A model generated the notes under the pieces. The model saw only the letters and a list, made by a program, of their open reading frames with translations, was not told where the DNA came from and did not search any database. Below are positions 1-8,038 of a stretch of 64,000 bases of DNA, in pieces. Each line of letters opens with the position of its first letter. Position 1 is the stretch's first letter. The position numbers were made by a program, and so were the translations under genes. Source of the DNA: Bosea sp. OAE506 (lineage in GTDB: Bacteria > Pseudomonadota > Alphaproteobacteria > Rhizobiales > Beijerinckiaceae); contig NZ_JBEPOB010000001.1 in the NCBI RefSeq assembly GCF_040546595.1, positions 4,837,001-4,901,000 of the forward strand, written 5' to 3'.

Positions 1-179
1 GGGCGTCATGGTCACGGGCGGTTCTCCAGAAAAGCGGCCCGAGGCAGGTTTCGTGCCGCGGCGCATCATTCGGCTGTCCTGATATATTGTGTAAGGCTCC
101 TCGCCCCGCCTGCCAACGCCGCGTTTCCGTGAGCCGCAAAGCGCCCCTATAAGGGTGCGACGAAGCAAGAGGCGCCTTC
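1..179. other. Left-edge intergenic region; possible start of a divergent gene
   Basis: No complete gene is present. Read on the minus strand, a GGAGA sequence about 7 bases before a GTG (position 15) and an in-frame ATG (position 9) could be the ribosome binding site and first codons of a gene running off the left edge, but only five codons are visible. The rest is the presumed leader of the dehydratase gene that starts at 180. I see no clear terminator or operator. Confidence 0.25.
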
Positions 180-1148
180 ATGAACTTCGACGTGACACTG
201 CCCGACATCCAGGCCGCCGCGGCGCGCATCGCCGGCAAGATCCGGCGGACCCCAACCTATTACAGCGCGGGGCTCTCGGCGCGGCTCGGCGTCGAGACGG
301 TTGTCAAGGTCGAGAGCCTGCAGCTCGGCGGCTCGTTCAAGGTGCGCGGCTGCTTCAACAAGCTGATGGGGCTGAGCGACCGGGAGCTGGCGCGCGGGGT
401 CGTCACGGTGTCCGGCGGCAACCACGCCATCGCGGTGGCGCTGGTAGCCAAGTCGATGGGCTGCCGCGCGCTGGTGCTGATGCCGCAGAACGCCGCCACT
501 TTCAATGTCGAGATGGCCCGCTCGCTGGGGGCTGAGATCGAGCTCTGTGCCGACTCGATCGAGGCCTTCGCCAGGGCCGAGGACTACGCCGCCCAGGGCA
601 TGACCCATGTCCACTCCTATGACGATCCGGCGATCATCGCCGGCCATGGCTCGCTCGGGCTGGAGATGAACAACGATGCCGGCGGGCGGCTGGACCATGT
701 CTTCATCTCGATCGGCGGCGGCGGCTTCGCGGCCGGCGTCGGCGCGGCGATGAAGGGGCTCGACCCGGTGCTGCGCATCCATGGCGTCGAGACGGAAGGC
801 GCGACCGCCATGACGCAGGCGCTCGAGGCTGGCAAGCCCGTGCCGATCAGGCCGACCTCGATCGCGCGCACGCTCGGCGCGCCCTTTGCGACCGAGCGGA
901 CCATGGCGGCCGCGCGCCAGTTCATCGAGGACATCGTGATCGTGCCCGACGCGGAGGCGGTGCGCGAGATCGGCTGGGTGCTGCAGAACGGGCGCGTGCT
1001 GCTGGAGCCGGCGGCCTCCTGCGTCGTCGCCGCGGCGCTGGCGTGCAAGGAGATGTTCAAGCCCGGCGAGCGCGTCGGCCTCGTGCTCTGCGGCTCGAAT
1101 GTCGCGCTCGACGACATCGCCGCCTGGCGGACACAGTTCGGAGTCTGA
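180..1148 (+). CDS. PLP-dependent threonine/serine dehydratase-like enzyme
   Basis: 322-residue fold-type II PLP enzyme of the threonine/serine dehydratase family, predicted to deaminate a hydroxyamino acid (threonine, serine or a 3-hydroxyaspartate-like substrate) to a 2-oxo acid plus ammonia in the cytoplasm. The PLP lysine is K54 in GSFKVRG. A SGGNHAIAVA segment follows, then the glycine loop SIGGGGFAAG that binds the PLP phosphate, and a C-terminal LCGSNV where relatives usually have SGGN. There is no C-terminal ACT-like regulatory domain, so it resembles the short catabolic dehydratases rather than biosynthetic IlvA. It is the first of four same-strand genes (cupin, M20 hydrolase, FAD oxidoreductase) that may form an amino-acid catabolic unit. 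The exact substrate cannot be read from the sequence. Confidence 0.85.
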   Translation: MNFDVTLPDIQAAAARIAGKIRRTPTYYSAGLSARLGVETVVKVESLQLGGSFKVRGCFNKLMGLSDRELARGVVTVSGGNHAIAVALVAKSMGCRALVLMPQNAATFNVEMARSLGAEIELCADSIEAFARAEDYAAQGMTHVHSYDDPAIIAGHGSLGLEMNNDAGGRLDHVFISIGGGGFAAGVGAAMKGLDPVLRIHGVETEGATAMTQALEAGKPVPIRPTSIARTLGAPFATERTMAAARQFIEDIVIVPDAEAVREIGWVLQNGRVLLEPAASCVVAAALACKEMFKPGERVGLVLCGSNVALDDIAAWRTQFGV

Positions 1149-1298
1149 GGCGGGCGCGAGGAACTGCGGGAGGCCTGACGCCGACGCGCGGCTGGGTCGC
1201 AGATCAGAGCCTTGACGCTGCCGCGCGTTCGGGTTTCTGGAGAAGCAGGGCGCGCCCTGCCGCCATCGCGGAAGGGCTCCACCGGCTAGGAATGCGCG

Positions 1299-1688
1299 AT
1301 GACGATCCTCGACCACGAGACGCAGCCGCAGGACAAATGGCGCGACGGCGTGATGACGCAGATGCGGGTTTCTGCGCTGGTGCAGAGCCGGCAGCTCTGC
1401 ATCTTCGAGCAGTTCTGCGATCCGGGCCTCGGCGCACCGATGCATCTGCATGCAGTCGAGGAGGTGCTCGAGATCATGGCCGGCACCGCCGAGATCTATC
1501 TGCGCGACGAGACGATGGTCGTCACCGCCAACCAGTCCGTGCTGGTGCCCGCAGGCGCCCGCCATGGCTTCAAGAACATCGGCACCGGCGTACTGCATGT
1601 GCGCGCGACGCTGGCGGCGGCGATCTTCGAAGCCTCCTATGACGACCGCAACGAGTTATCCCGCCGCTACGTCCCCGCCGACGCCTAA
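1299..1688 (+). CDS. Small single-domain cupin protein
   Basis: 129-residue protein with one cupin beta-barrel. The first metal-binding motif is seen around PMHLHAVEEVLEIMAG and the second around VPAGARHGFKN. Such stand-alone cupins are metal-binding dioxygenases, isomerases or sugar- and amino-acid-binding accessory proteins, and no specific activity can be assigned. The ATG at 1299 is preceded by an AGGA-like ribosome binding site. It lies 150 bases after the dehydratase and 63 before the M20 hydrolase on the same strand, so cotranscription is likely. Confidence 0.75.
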   Translation: MTILDHETQPQDKWRDGVMTQMRVSALVQSRQLCIFEQFCDPGLGAPMHLHAVEEVLEIMAGTAEIYLRDETMVVTANQSVLVPAGARHGFKNIGTGVLHVRATLAAAIFEASYDDRNELSRRYVPADA

Positions 1689-1751
1689 CCCGGCGCTCTT
1701 TACCCCCCGGCCCGCCCCGCGGGCCATCGCTGCCCTCTCCGAGGATCGACC

Positions 1752-2924
1752 ATGCCCAACGCCTCCCTCATCGCCGCCATCCATCCCGAGCTCACGGCCA
1801 TCCGCCGCGACCTGCATCGCCATCCCGAACTGATGTACGACGTGCATCGCACGGCCGGCGTCGTCGCCGAGAAGCTGAAGGCCTGGGGCGTGGACGAGGT
1901 CGTGACCGGCATCGGCCAGACCGGCGTCGTCGGCGTGATCAAGGGCCGCAACCAGGGCTCGGGCAAGGTGATCGCGATGCGCGCCGACATGGACGCGCTG
2001 CCGATCCACGAGGAAACAAACCTGGAGCACCGCTCGACCGTGCCGGGCAAGATGCACGCCTGCGGCCATGACGGGCACACCGCCATGCTGCTGGGCGCCG
2101 CCAAGTACCTCGCCGAGACGCGCGATTTCGACGGAACCGCGGTGGTGATCTTCCAGCCCGCGGAGGAAGGCGGCGCCGGCGCCAAGGCGATGATCGATGA
2201 CGGGCTGATGACCCGCTTCGGCATCCAGGAGGTCTACGGCATGCACAACAAGCCGGGCCTGGCCGTCGGCCAGTTCGACGTGCGCAAGGGCCCGACGATG
2301 GCCGCTGCCGACCGCATCCACATCAAGATCGAGGGCAAGGGCGGCCATGCCGCGGCTCCCCACCGGGTCAACGACCCGATCGTCGCCGCCTGCCAGCTGG
2401 TGACCGCACTGCAGACGATCTCGTCGCGCAATGCCGACCCGCTGGATTCCATCGTGGTGTCCGTCACCGCGATCAATGCCGGCGAGGCCTTCAACGTCAT
2501 CCCGCAGACCGTCGAGCTCAAGGGCTCGGTGCGGACGCTGACGCCGCAGATGCGCGAGCTCGCCGAGAAGCGCATCAAGGAGGTCACCGCCGGCATCATG
2601 GGCGCCTTCGGGATGAGCGTCGTCTGCGACTATCTCCATGGCTACCCGGTGACCTTCAACCATGCGGAGCAGGCCGAGTTCGTGGTCGGCACGATCGAGG
2701 CGGCCTTCGGCGAGGGCAAGGTCGACACCACCGTGCCGCCGACGATGGGCTCGGAGGATTTCTCCTACATGCTCGAGGAGCGCCCCGGCGCCTTCATCAA
2801 CATCGGCAATGGCGAGTCGGCCGGCCTGCATCACCCGGCCTATGAGTTCAACGACGAGGTCATCCCGGTCGGCGTGACCTACTGGGCGAATCTCGTCGAG
2901 ACCGCGATGCCGGCCAAGGTCTGA
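1752..2924 (+). CDS. M20-family amidohydrolase (hippurate hydrolase/N-acyl-amino-acid deacylase type)
   Basis: 390-residue zinc-dependent M20D peptidase-family hydrolase, predicted to cleave an N-acyl amino acid (hippurate, N-acetyl- or IAA-conjugate type) to the free amino acid and an acid. Family features are clear: MRADMDALPIHE with the metal aspartate, HACGHDGHT, the catalytic/metal EEGGAGA segment, the dimerisation-domain GKGGHAAAPH, and a C-terminal GSEDFSYM motif. Length is typical of the family. A GAGGA ribosome binding site precedes the ATG. It sits 14 bases before an FAD oxidoreductase and is very likely cotranscribed with it. HipO, amidohydrolase AbgB-like and IAA-amino acid hydrolase cannot be told apart without phylogeny. 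Confidence 0.88.
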   Translation: MPNASLIAAIHPELTAIRRDLHRHPELMYDVHRTAGVVAEKLKAWGVDEVVTGIGQTGVVGVIKGRNQGSGKVIAMRADMDALPIHEETNLEHRSTVPGKMHACGHDGHTAMLLGAAKYLAETRDFDGTAVVIFQPAEEGGAGAKAMIDDGLMTRFGIQEVYGMHNKPGLAVGQFDVRKGPTMAAADRIHIKIEGKGGHAAAPHRVNDPIVAACQLVTALQTISSRNADPLDSIVVSVTAINAGEAFNVIPQTVELKGSVRTLTPQMRELAEKRIKEVTAGIMGAFGMSVVCDYLHGYPVTFNHAEQAEFVVGTIEAAFGEGKVDTTVPPTMGSEDFSYMLEERPGAFINIGNGESAGLHHPAYEFNDEVIPVGVTYWANLVETAMPAKV

Positions 2925-2938
2925 AGGGCGCCCGCCTC

Positions 2939-4045
2939 ATGCACGACATCGATTGCCTGGTGATCGGGGCCGGCGTTGTCGGCCTCGCGACGGCGCGGGC
3001 GCTGGCGCTGGCCGGGCGCGAGGTCGTGATCGCGGAAGCCGCGGACGGCATCGGCACACAGACGTCGGCGCGCAACAGCGAGGTCATCCATGCGGGGATC
3101 TATTATCCGCCGGGCTCGCTGAAGGCGAAGGTCTGCGTCGAGGGGCGCCAGCGCCTCTATGCCTATCTCGGTGAGCGCGGATTGCCTCACAAGGCCTGCG
3201 GCAAGCTGATCGTCGCCACCAGCGCCGCGCAGAAGCCGGCGCTGGAGACGATCATGGCCCGTGCCCAGGCCTCGGGCGTCGACAGCCTGCGCTGGCTCGA
3301 TGCCGCGGAGGCCCAGGCGAGAGAGCCGGAAGTCCGTTGCGAGATCGCGCTGCTCTCGCCCGACACCGGCGTGGTCGACAGCCACGCCTTCATGCTCTCG
3401 CTGCTCGGCGAATGCGAGGCGGCCGGCGGATCGCTGGCGCTCAACACGCCGATCGCCGGATGGCGCCGCGAGGCCGACGGCTTCAGCGTCGATTTCGGCG
3501 GCGAGGAGCCTGCGACCTATACCGTCAGGACGATCGTGAATTCGGCCGGCCATGGCGCGCCGAAGCTTCTCGGCACGCTGGAGGGGTTCCCGCCCGAGCA
3601 TGTGCCGGTGCAGCACTACGCCAAGGGCAATTATTTCGCGCTGCTCGGCAAGCAGCCCTTCTCGCATCTGGTCTACCCGGTGCCCGAGGCGGCGGGCTTA
3701 GGCATCCACGCGACGATCGACATGGGCGGGCGGGTCAAGTTCGGCCCCGATGTCGAATGGGTCCAGCACGATCAGGACCTCGTTGTCGATCCGCAGCGGG
3801 CCGAGAAGTTCTACGCCGCGATCCGGACCTATTGGCCGGCCCTGCCCGACGGCGCGCTCGTCGCCGACTATGCCGGCATCCGCCCCAAGCTGCACGGCCC
3901 GACCGAGCCGATGCCGGATTTCCGCATCGACGGCGCGCAAGTCCATGGCGTGGACGGGCTGGTCAACCTTTTGGGCATCGAGAGCCCGGGGCTGACCAGT
4001 TCGCTGGCGATCGCGGAGATGGTGGTGGAGCGGCTTGCGGCATAG
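2939..4045 (+). CDS. FAD-dependent oxidoreductase, L-2-hydroxyglutarate oxidase/dehydrogenase-like
   Basis: 368-residue DAO-family flavoprotein. The N-terminal dinucleotide fold is IGAGVVGLATARAL, followed by the family signature TSARNSEVIHAGIYY typical of LhgO/L-2-hydroxyglutarate oxidases. A C-terminal GIESPGLTSSLAIAE segment completes the FAD site. It probably oxidises a 2-hydroxy acid to a 2-oxo acid, passing electrons to oxygen or the quinone pool. It begins 14 bases after the M20 hydrolase. The combination of a deaminating enzyme, a deacylase and a 2-hydroxyacid oxidase suggests a small catabolic operon of unknown substrate. An inverted-repeat element follows its stop codon. Confidence 0.85.
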   Translation: MHDIDCLVIGAGVVGLATARALALAGREVVIAEAADGIGTQTSARNSEVIHAGIYYPPGSLKAKVCVEGRQRLYAYLGERGLPHKACGKLIVATSAAQKPALETIMARAQASGVDSLRWLDAAEAQAREPEVRCEIALLSPDTGVVDSHAFMLSLLGECEAAGGSLALNTPIAGWRREADGFSVDFGGEEPATYTVRTIVNSAGHGAPKLLGTLEGFPPEHVPVQHYAKGNYFALLGKQPFSHLVYPVPEAAGLGIHATIDMGGRVKFGPDVEWVQHDQDLVVDPQRAEKFYAAIRTYWPALPDGALVADYAGIRPKLHGPTEPMPDFRIDGAQVHGVDGLVNLLGIESPGLTSSLAIAEMVVERLAA

Positions 4046-4049
4046 CGGA

Positions 4050-4160
4050 CGTCATGCTCGGGCGAAAACCCGAGCATCTCAGGCCGATGAGGCCTCCGTA
4101 CCCGCGTTCCATTCTGCGAGAGATTCTCGGGTCTGCGCTTTGCTCCGCCCGAGAATGACG
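4050..4160. repeat. Family A inverted-repeat element, copy 1
   Basis: The element is bounded by inverted ends CGTCATgCTCGGGC and GCCCGAGAATGACG (13 of 14 match) and contains two hairpins: a CTCGGG/CCCGAG stem at 4055-4076 and a TTCTCGGG/CCCGAGAA stem at 4123-4156. Related copies lie at 36764, 46281, 49145 and 56133. Here it separates convergent genes (FAD oxidoreductase and eda) and could serve as a bidirectional 3'-end structure. Confidence 0.8.
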
Positions 4161-4167
4161 CGAGCGG

Positions 4168-4812
4168 TTAGCGCCGCAGCGCCCTGAACGCCTCGCTGGC
4201 CTCTTTCGCCAGCTGCGTCACGCGCTTCCAGTCGCCGGATGCGATGGCGTCCGCCGGGACCAGCCAGGAGCCGCCGACGCAGATGACCTGCGGCAAGGCG
4301 AGATAGCTGGCGAGGTTGTTCAGGCCAACGCCGCCGGTCGGGCAGAAGCGCATCTGCGGGAACGGGCCCGACAGCGCCTTCAGCGCAGGCGGCCCACCTG
4401 CCGTCTCGGCGGGGAAGAACTTCGCGACGGTGCGGCCGGCGGCGACCGCGCGCATGCAGTCCGACGCGGTGGCGACGCCCGGCAGCCAGGGCAGCCCGGC
4501 GGCCTTCAGCGCCTCGTCGACGGCCTCGCTGAAGCCGGGGCTGACGACGGCTTTGGCACCGGCATCCTTGACCTGCTGGACCTGCGCCGGCGTAACGACC
4601 GTGCCGGCAACCGGCAGCGCCCCCGGCACCGATCTGGCGATGGCTTCCAGCGCAGCTAGCCCGGCCGGGCGGCGCAGCGTGACCTCGACGACGTCGATAC
4701 CGCCGGCGACGAGGGCATGCGCCAGGTCGATGGCGCGCGAGGCGTCCTCGATCACCACGACCGGAATCACGCCACAGGCTTCGAGGCGGGCAATCGCGGC
4801 AGTCTCGTCCAT
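4168..4812 (-). CDS. eda: 2-keto-3-deoxy-6-phosphogluconate (KDPG) aldolase
   Basis: 214-residue class I aldolase that splits KDPG into pyruvate and glyceraldehyde 3-phosphate, the last step of the Entner-Doudoroff pathway. The Schiff-base lysine is K131 in KFFPAE. The catalytic-base region VEVTLRR (E43), the AGTVVTP strand, the VSPG loop and the phosphate-binding CPTGGVG are all present, and length is normal. It lies 39 bases downstream of pgl on the same strand, forming zwf-pgl-eda. The dehydratase gene edd is not in this window, so the pathway step between 6-phosphogluconate and KDPG must be encoded elsewhere. The 3' end abuts a repeat element. Confidence 0.93.
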   Translation of the reverse strand: MDETAAIARLEACGVIPVVVIEDASRAIDLAHALVAGGIDVVEVTLRRPAGLAALEAIARSVPGALPVAGTVVTPAQVQQVKDAGAKAVVSPGFSEAVDEALKAAGLPWLPGVATASDCMRAVAAGRTVAKFFPAETAGGPPALKALSGPFPQMRFCPTGGVGLNNLASYLALPQVICVGGSWLVPADAIASGDWKRVTQLAKEASEAFRALRR

Positions 4813-4851
4813 CGTCGGCGTCTTTCAATCGTTTGAACGGCTGCGCGCGGT

Positions 4852-5544
4852 CTACTCTTTCGCCCAGTAGACGTCGAGGCCCTGCGGCCGGCCGAGGAGG
4901 AGATCGACGGGCAGCGACGCGGGGCGGTTCGAGGCTGCCTTCAGCACGGCCTCCTTCTGCGTGCCCGAGACCAGCAGGCTCGTCCAGCCGGCGCCTGCAA
5001 GACGCGCCGGAGACAGGGAGAGACGCGGCGGCAGGCCGGGCGGCGTAGCGATGCAGATGCCGCTGTCGGGCCGCCCTTCAAAGCGCGCCTCCTCGCCGGG
5101 AAACAGCGAGGCGATATGGCCGTCGGTGCCCATGCCGCTCACGACCAGATCCAGCGGCGGCAGGCTCGCGAGTTCGGAGGAAAGCGCGGTCGCCGCCGCC
5201 TCGATATCACTGCCACGGCCATGGAAGGACAGGAAGCGGACCCGCCCCTCGCGAAGCGGCGCGAATTGCGCACGGATCATGCGCTCGTTCGAGGCCGCGT
5301 CGTCGGCGGCAACGAAGCGCTCGTCGGTCGGCAGCAGCGTCACCTTCTCCCAGGCCAGATCGCGGGTGCCGAGCGCTGCGAGGAAGCGGGCCGGCGTCGT
5401 GCCGCCGGGCACGGCGAGCGAGGCCCGGCCCTGCTCCGTCAGCAGGGTCTGCAGGCGGATGGCGACGGCCTCCGCCAGTGCTTCGGAGGCGTCGGCGAGG
5501 GTCGCGAAGCGATGCCAGGCGACGGGACCTTGCGGCTGCATCAT
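4852..5544 (-). CDS. pgl: 6-phosphogluconolactonase
   Basis: 230-residue DevB-type lactonase of the glucosamine-6-phosphate isomerase superfamily. It hydrolyses 6-phosphogluconolactone to 6-phosphogluconate. Visible signatures are VPGGTTPARFLAAL, LLPTDERFV and the VSGMGTDGHIASLFPG segment that carries the catalytic histidine. Its ATG overlaps the stop of zwf by four bases (ATGA), so the two are translationally coupled, and eda follows 39 bases on. A second in-frame ATG lies one codon downstream (5541); the overlap favours the first. Confidence 0.92.
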   Translation of the reverse strand: MMQPQGPVAWHRFATLADASEALAEAVAIRLQTLLTEQGRASLAVPGGTTPARFLAALGTRDLAWEKVTLLPTDERFVAADDAASNERMIRAQFAPLREGRVRFLSFHGRGSDIEAAATALSSELASLPPLDLVVSGMGTDGHIASLFPGEEARFEGRPDSGICIATPPGLPPRLSLSPARLAGAGWTSLLVSGTQKEAVLKAASNRPASLPVDLLLGRPQGLDVYWAKE

Positions 5545-7043
5545 TCGAAGTCCGGATCGGCCCAGGAGCGGCCTTCGCGCTCGATCAGCCCGATCGCCTG
5601 CGACGGCCCCCAGGAGCCGGCGGCGTAGCGATGGGGATGGGGGGCGTATTCCTGCCAGCCGGCGATGATCGGATCGACCCAGCGCCAGGCCTGCTCGACC
5701 TCGTCGCGATGCATGAACAGCGTCTGGTCGCCGCGGATGACGTCCGTCAGCAGGCGCTCATAGGCGTCGGGCGTGCGCTCGTCGAAGGCGGTGGAATAGC
5801 GCAGGTCGAGCTGGCGCGGCACGATCTTGAGCCGGCCCGAGCCCGGCACCTTCATCATCAGCTGCAGTTGGACGCCGTCATTGGGCTGCAGGCGGATCAG
5901 CAGGCGGTTGGCATAGAGCTTGTCGCAGGAGCCGCCGCCGAAGATCGAATGCGGAACCGGCTTGAAGGTGACGACGATCTCCGAATAGCGCTGCGCCATG
6001 CGCTTGCCGGTGCGCAGATAGATCGGCACGCCGGCCCAGCGCCAGTTGTCGAGTTCGCAGCGGATCGAGACGAAGGTCTCTGTGTTGCTGAGATGGCCGA
6101 GCTCGTCGGCATAGCCGCGCACACGCTGGCCGTCGATCTGGCCCGCGCCGTACTGGCCGCGCACCGTGTAGCGCTCGACATCGGGCCCGACGATCGGGCG
6201 CAGCGCCTTCAGCACCTTGATCTTCTCGTCGCGCACGGCGCCGGCCTCGAGCAGATTGGGCGGCTCGATGGCAAAGAGGGTGAGCAGCTGCATGAGATGG
6301 TTCTGCACCATGTCGCGCATCTGCCCGGCCTTGTCGTAATAGCCGGCCCGGCTTTCGAGCCCCACCGTCTCGGCGACGGTGATCTGGACATGGTCGATGT
6401 CGCGGCCGGTCCAGGAGCGCTCGAACAGCGTGTTGGCGAAGCGCAGCACCAGCAGGTTCTGGACCGTTTCCTTGCCGAGATAATGGTCGATCCGGTAGGT
6501 CCGATCCTCCGGCAGGATGCGCGCGACGGCATCGTTGATCTCGCGCGCCGAGGCGAGATCGCGCCCCAGCGGCTTCTCGAGGATGACGCGCGAGGTCGGC
6601 GTCAGGATGTCGGCGGCAGCGAGGTTCTCGCAGATCGGGATGAAGAGGTCGGGCGGCGTCGAGAGATAGAACGAGCGCACGCGACCATCGTCGCCGAGCG
6701 CCTTCTTGAGCGCCTTGTAGGTCTCCGGCTTCACCGCATCGAGCAGGACGATGGTGAGGCGCTGCTGGAAGGCGTGGATATGGTCGGGGGAGAGCCCCTC
6801 CTCCTTCAGCCGCTTGGCGATCTGCTTCGGCAGCCCTTCGACATCCTCCTGCTTGCGGACAATGCAGAGGACCCGGCTCTCGTCGGGGAGAACGCCTTCG
6901 CGGCTGCGCTGCGCCAAAGCCGGGAACAGCTTGCGCATGGCGAGATCGCCGCCCGCGCCGAAGATCACCAGGTCGAAGGCGGGCACCGGCGTGCGCTCGG
7001 GAATGGTTTCGGGCCGCAGGATGCGGCCGGCAATATCGTCCAT
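5541..7043 (-). CDS. zwf: Glucose-6-phosphate 1-dehydrogenase
   Basis: 500-residue enzyme oxidising glucose 6-phosphate to 6-phosphogluconolactone with NAD(P)+, the entry to the oxidative pentose phosphate and Entner-Doudoroff routes. The N-terminal Rossmann motif is FGAGGDLAMRKLFPAL, and the substrate-binding/active-site signature is RIDHYLGKE. Length is typical. It is the first gene of zwf-pgl-eda on the minus strand, so the operon promoter should lie in the 124 bases between 7044 and 7167. No recognisable operator was found there. The glycine-glycine in the nucleotide loop (GAGGDLA rather than GASGDLA) is a minor variation. Confidence 0.95.
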   Translation of the reverse strand: MDDIAGRILRPETIPERTPVPAFDLVIFGAGGDLAMRKLFPALAQRSREGVLPDESRVLCIVRKQEDVEGLPKQIAKRLKEEGLSPDHIHAFQQRLTIVLLDAVKPETYKALKKALGDDGRVRSFYLSTPPDLFIPICENLAAADILTPTSRVILEKPLGRDLASAREINDAVARILPEDRTYRIDHYLGKETVQNLLVLRFANTLFERSWTGRDIDHVQITVAETVGLESRAGYYDKAGQMRDMVQNHLMQLLTLFAIEPPNLLEAGAVRDEKIKVLKALRPIVGPDVERYTVRGQYGAGQIDGQRVRGYADELGHLSNTETFVSIRCELDNWRWAGVPIYLRTGKRMAQRYSEIVVTFKPVPHSIFGGGSCDKLYANRLLIRLQPNDGVQLQLMMKVPGSGRLKIVPRQLDLRYSTAFDERTPDAYERLLTDVIRGDQTLFMHRDEVEQAWRWVDPIIAGWQEYAPHPHRYAAGSWGPSQAIGLIEREGRSWADPDFE

Positions 7044-7167
7044 CGGTCAGTCGTCTCCGTGCCCGTCCGCGAATCCGGCGCGGCGTCCATCTGGACGGCG
7101 GGCTTGCGACGAGAATGAGACCAAGCGCAGCGATTGCCAAACGCTCAGATCGCAGGGCGACCGGCCG

Positions 7168-7920
7168 TCAATCGCGGCGGAAGCCCTCGCTGGCGGTCAG
7201 CAATTGCCGGGCATAGTCCGTCTGCGGGCTGCGGGCGGCGAGTGTGCTCGCCGTCATCTCCTCGACGCCGCGGCCGAACTGCATGACGAGCAGCCGCTCG
7301 CACATATGGCCGACGACGGCGAGGTCATGGCTGACGAGGATATAGGTCAGCTTGCGCTCGTGGCGCAGCGCCTGCAGCAGGTTCAGCACCTCAGCCTGGA
7401 TGGAGACGTCCAGCGCCGAGGTCGGCTCGTCGAGCAGCAGGATCGAGGGCTCGAGCACGAGCGCGCGCGCGATGGCGACGCGCTGGCGCTGGCCGCCGGA
7501 GAGCTGGTGCGGATAGCGGAAGCGGAAGGAGGCGGGCAGCCCGACCTCCCCCATCGCCCGCCCGATCCGCTTCTCGGCGTCGCCGATGCCGTGGATGGCG
7601 AGCGGCTCGGCCAGGGTATCGTCGACGGTCTTCTTGGGGTGGAGCGAGCCGTAGGGGTCCTGGAAGACCATCTGGACGGCGCGATAGAAGGCCTTGTCAC
7701 GGATCTTCGGCTGGGTCTGCCCGGTGATCTCGACGGTGCCGCTCCAGTCCCGGTTCAGCCCCGAAAGCACGCGCAGCACCGTCGACTTGCCGGAGCCGGA
7801 TTCGCCGACGATGCCGTAGCTCTCGCCGGGGGCGACCGAGAAGGAGAGGTCCTTCACGACATGCGAGTCGCCGAAGGAGACGTTGAGCTTTTCGACGCGG
7901 ATCGCGGGTTGCGTGGTCAT
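7168..7920 (-). CDS. Peptide-type ABC transporter ATP-binding protein (DppF-like)
   Basis: 250-residue nucleotide-binding subunit of a family 5 (dipeptide/oligopeptide/nickel) importer. Walker A is GESGSGKST, the signature is LSGGQRQRVAIARAL, Walker B is ILLLDEPTSALD, and the H-loop is VSHDLAVV. I place the start at the ATG at 7920 (MTTQPAIR). A longer in-frame reading begins at 7959, but its extra codons come from an inverted-repeat element and are not expected to be coding. It is the last gene of a five-gene operon: binding protein, two permeases, two ATPases. Confidence 0.9.
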   Translation of the reverse strand: MTTQPAIRVEKLNVSFGDSHVVKDLSFSVAPGESYGIVGESGSGKSTVLRVLSGLNRDWSGTVEITGQTQPKIRDKAFYRAVQMVFQDPYGSLHPKKTVDDTLAEPLAIHGIGDAEKRIGRAMGEVGLPASFRFRYPHQLSGGQRQRVAIARALVLEPSILLLDEPTSALDVSIQAEVLNLLQALRHERKLTYILVSHDLAVVGHMCERLLVMQFGRGVEEMTASTLAARSPQTDYARQLLTASEGFRRD

Positions 7921-7934
7921 GACAGATGCCTCGT

Positions 7935-8015
7935 CGTCATTGCGAGCGCAGCGAAGCAATCCAGGGGGCGTCGGGCTCTACGAAGCTGGCTTGCTTCGCT
8001 GCGCTCGCAATGACG
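7935..8015. repeat. Family B inverted-repeat element, copy 1
   Basis: The 81-bp element ends in perfect 25-bp inverted repeats (7935-7959 and 7991-8015) that start CGTCATTGCGAGCGCAG. It could fold into a long hairpin in either transcript. Related copies are at 42555 and 59690. It sits inside the ABC operon between the two ATPase genes, only 15 bases before the DppF-like start. Confidence 0.88.
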
Positions 8016-8038
8016 GACAGAGCTCAATTGCAAAGCCA

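Noticed and set aside
147..1598. 483-codon minus-strand frame opposite the dehydratase and cupin genes
   Set aside because: Antisense shadow of a clear PLP-enzyme gene, rich in His/Arg/Ala without any motif.
5478..7118. 546-codon plus-strand frame opposite zwf
   Set aside because: Antisense shadow; zwf on the other strand has full family signatures and an overlapping pgl partner.
7921..7959. N-terminal extension of the DppF-like ATPase
   Set aside because: The extra residues (MLRCARNDD...) are encoded by the family B repeat; similar residues appear in other frames that cross these repeats.
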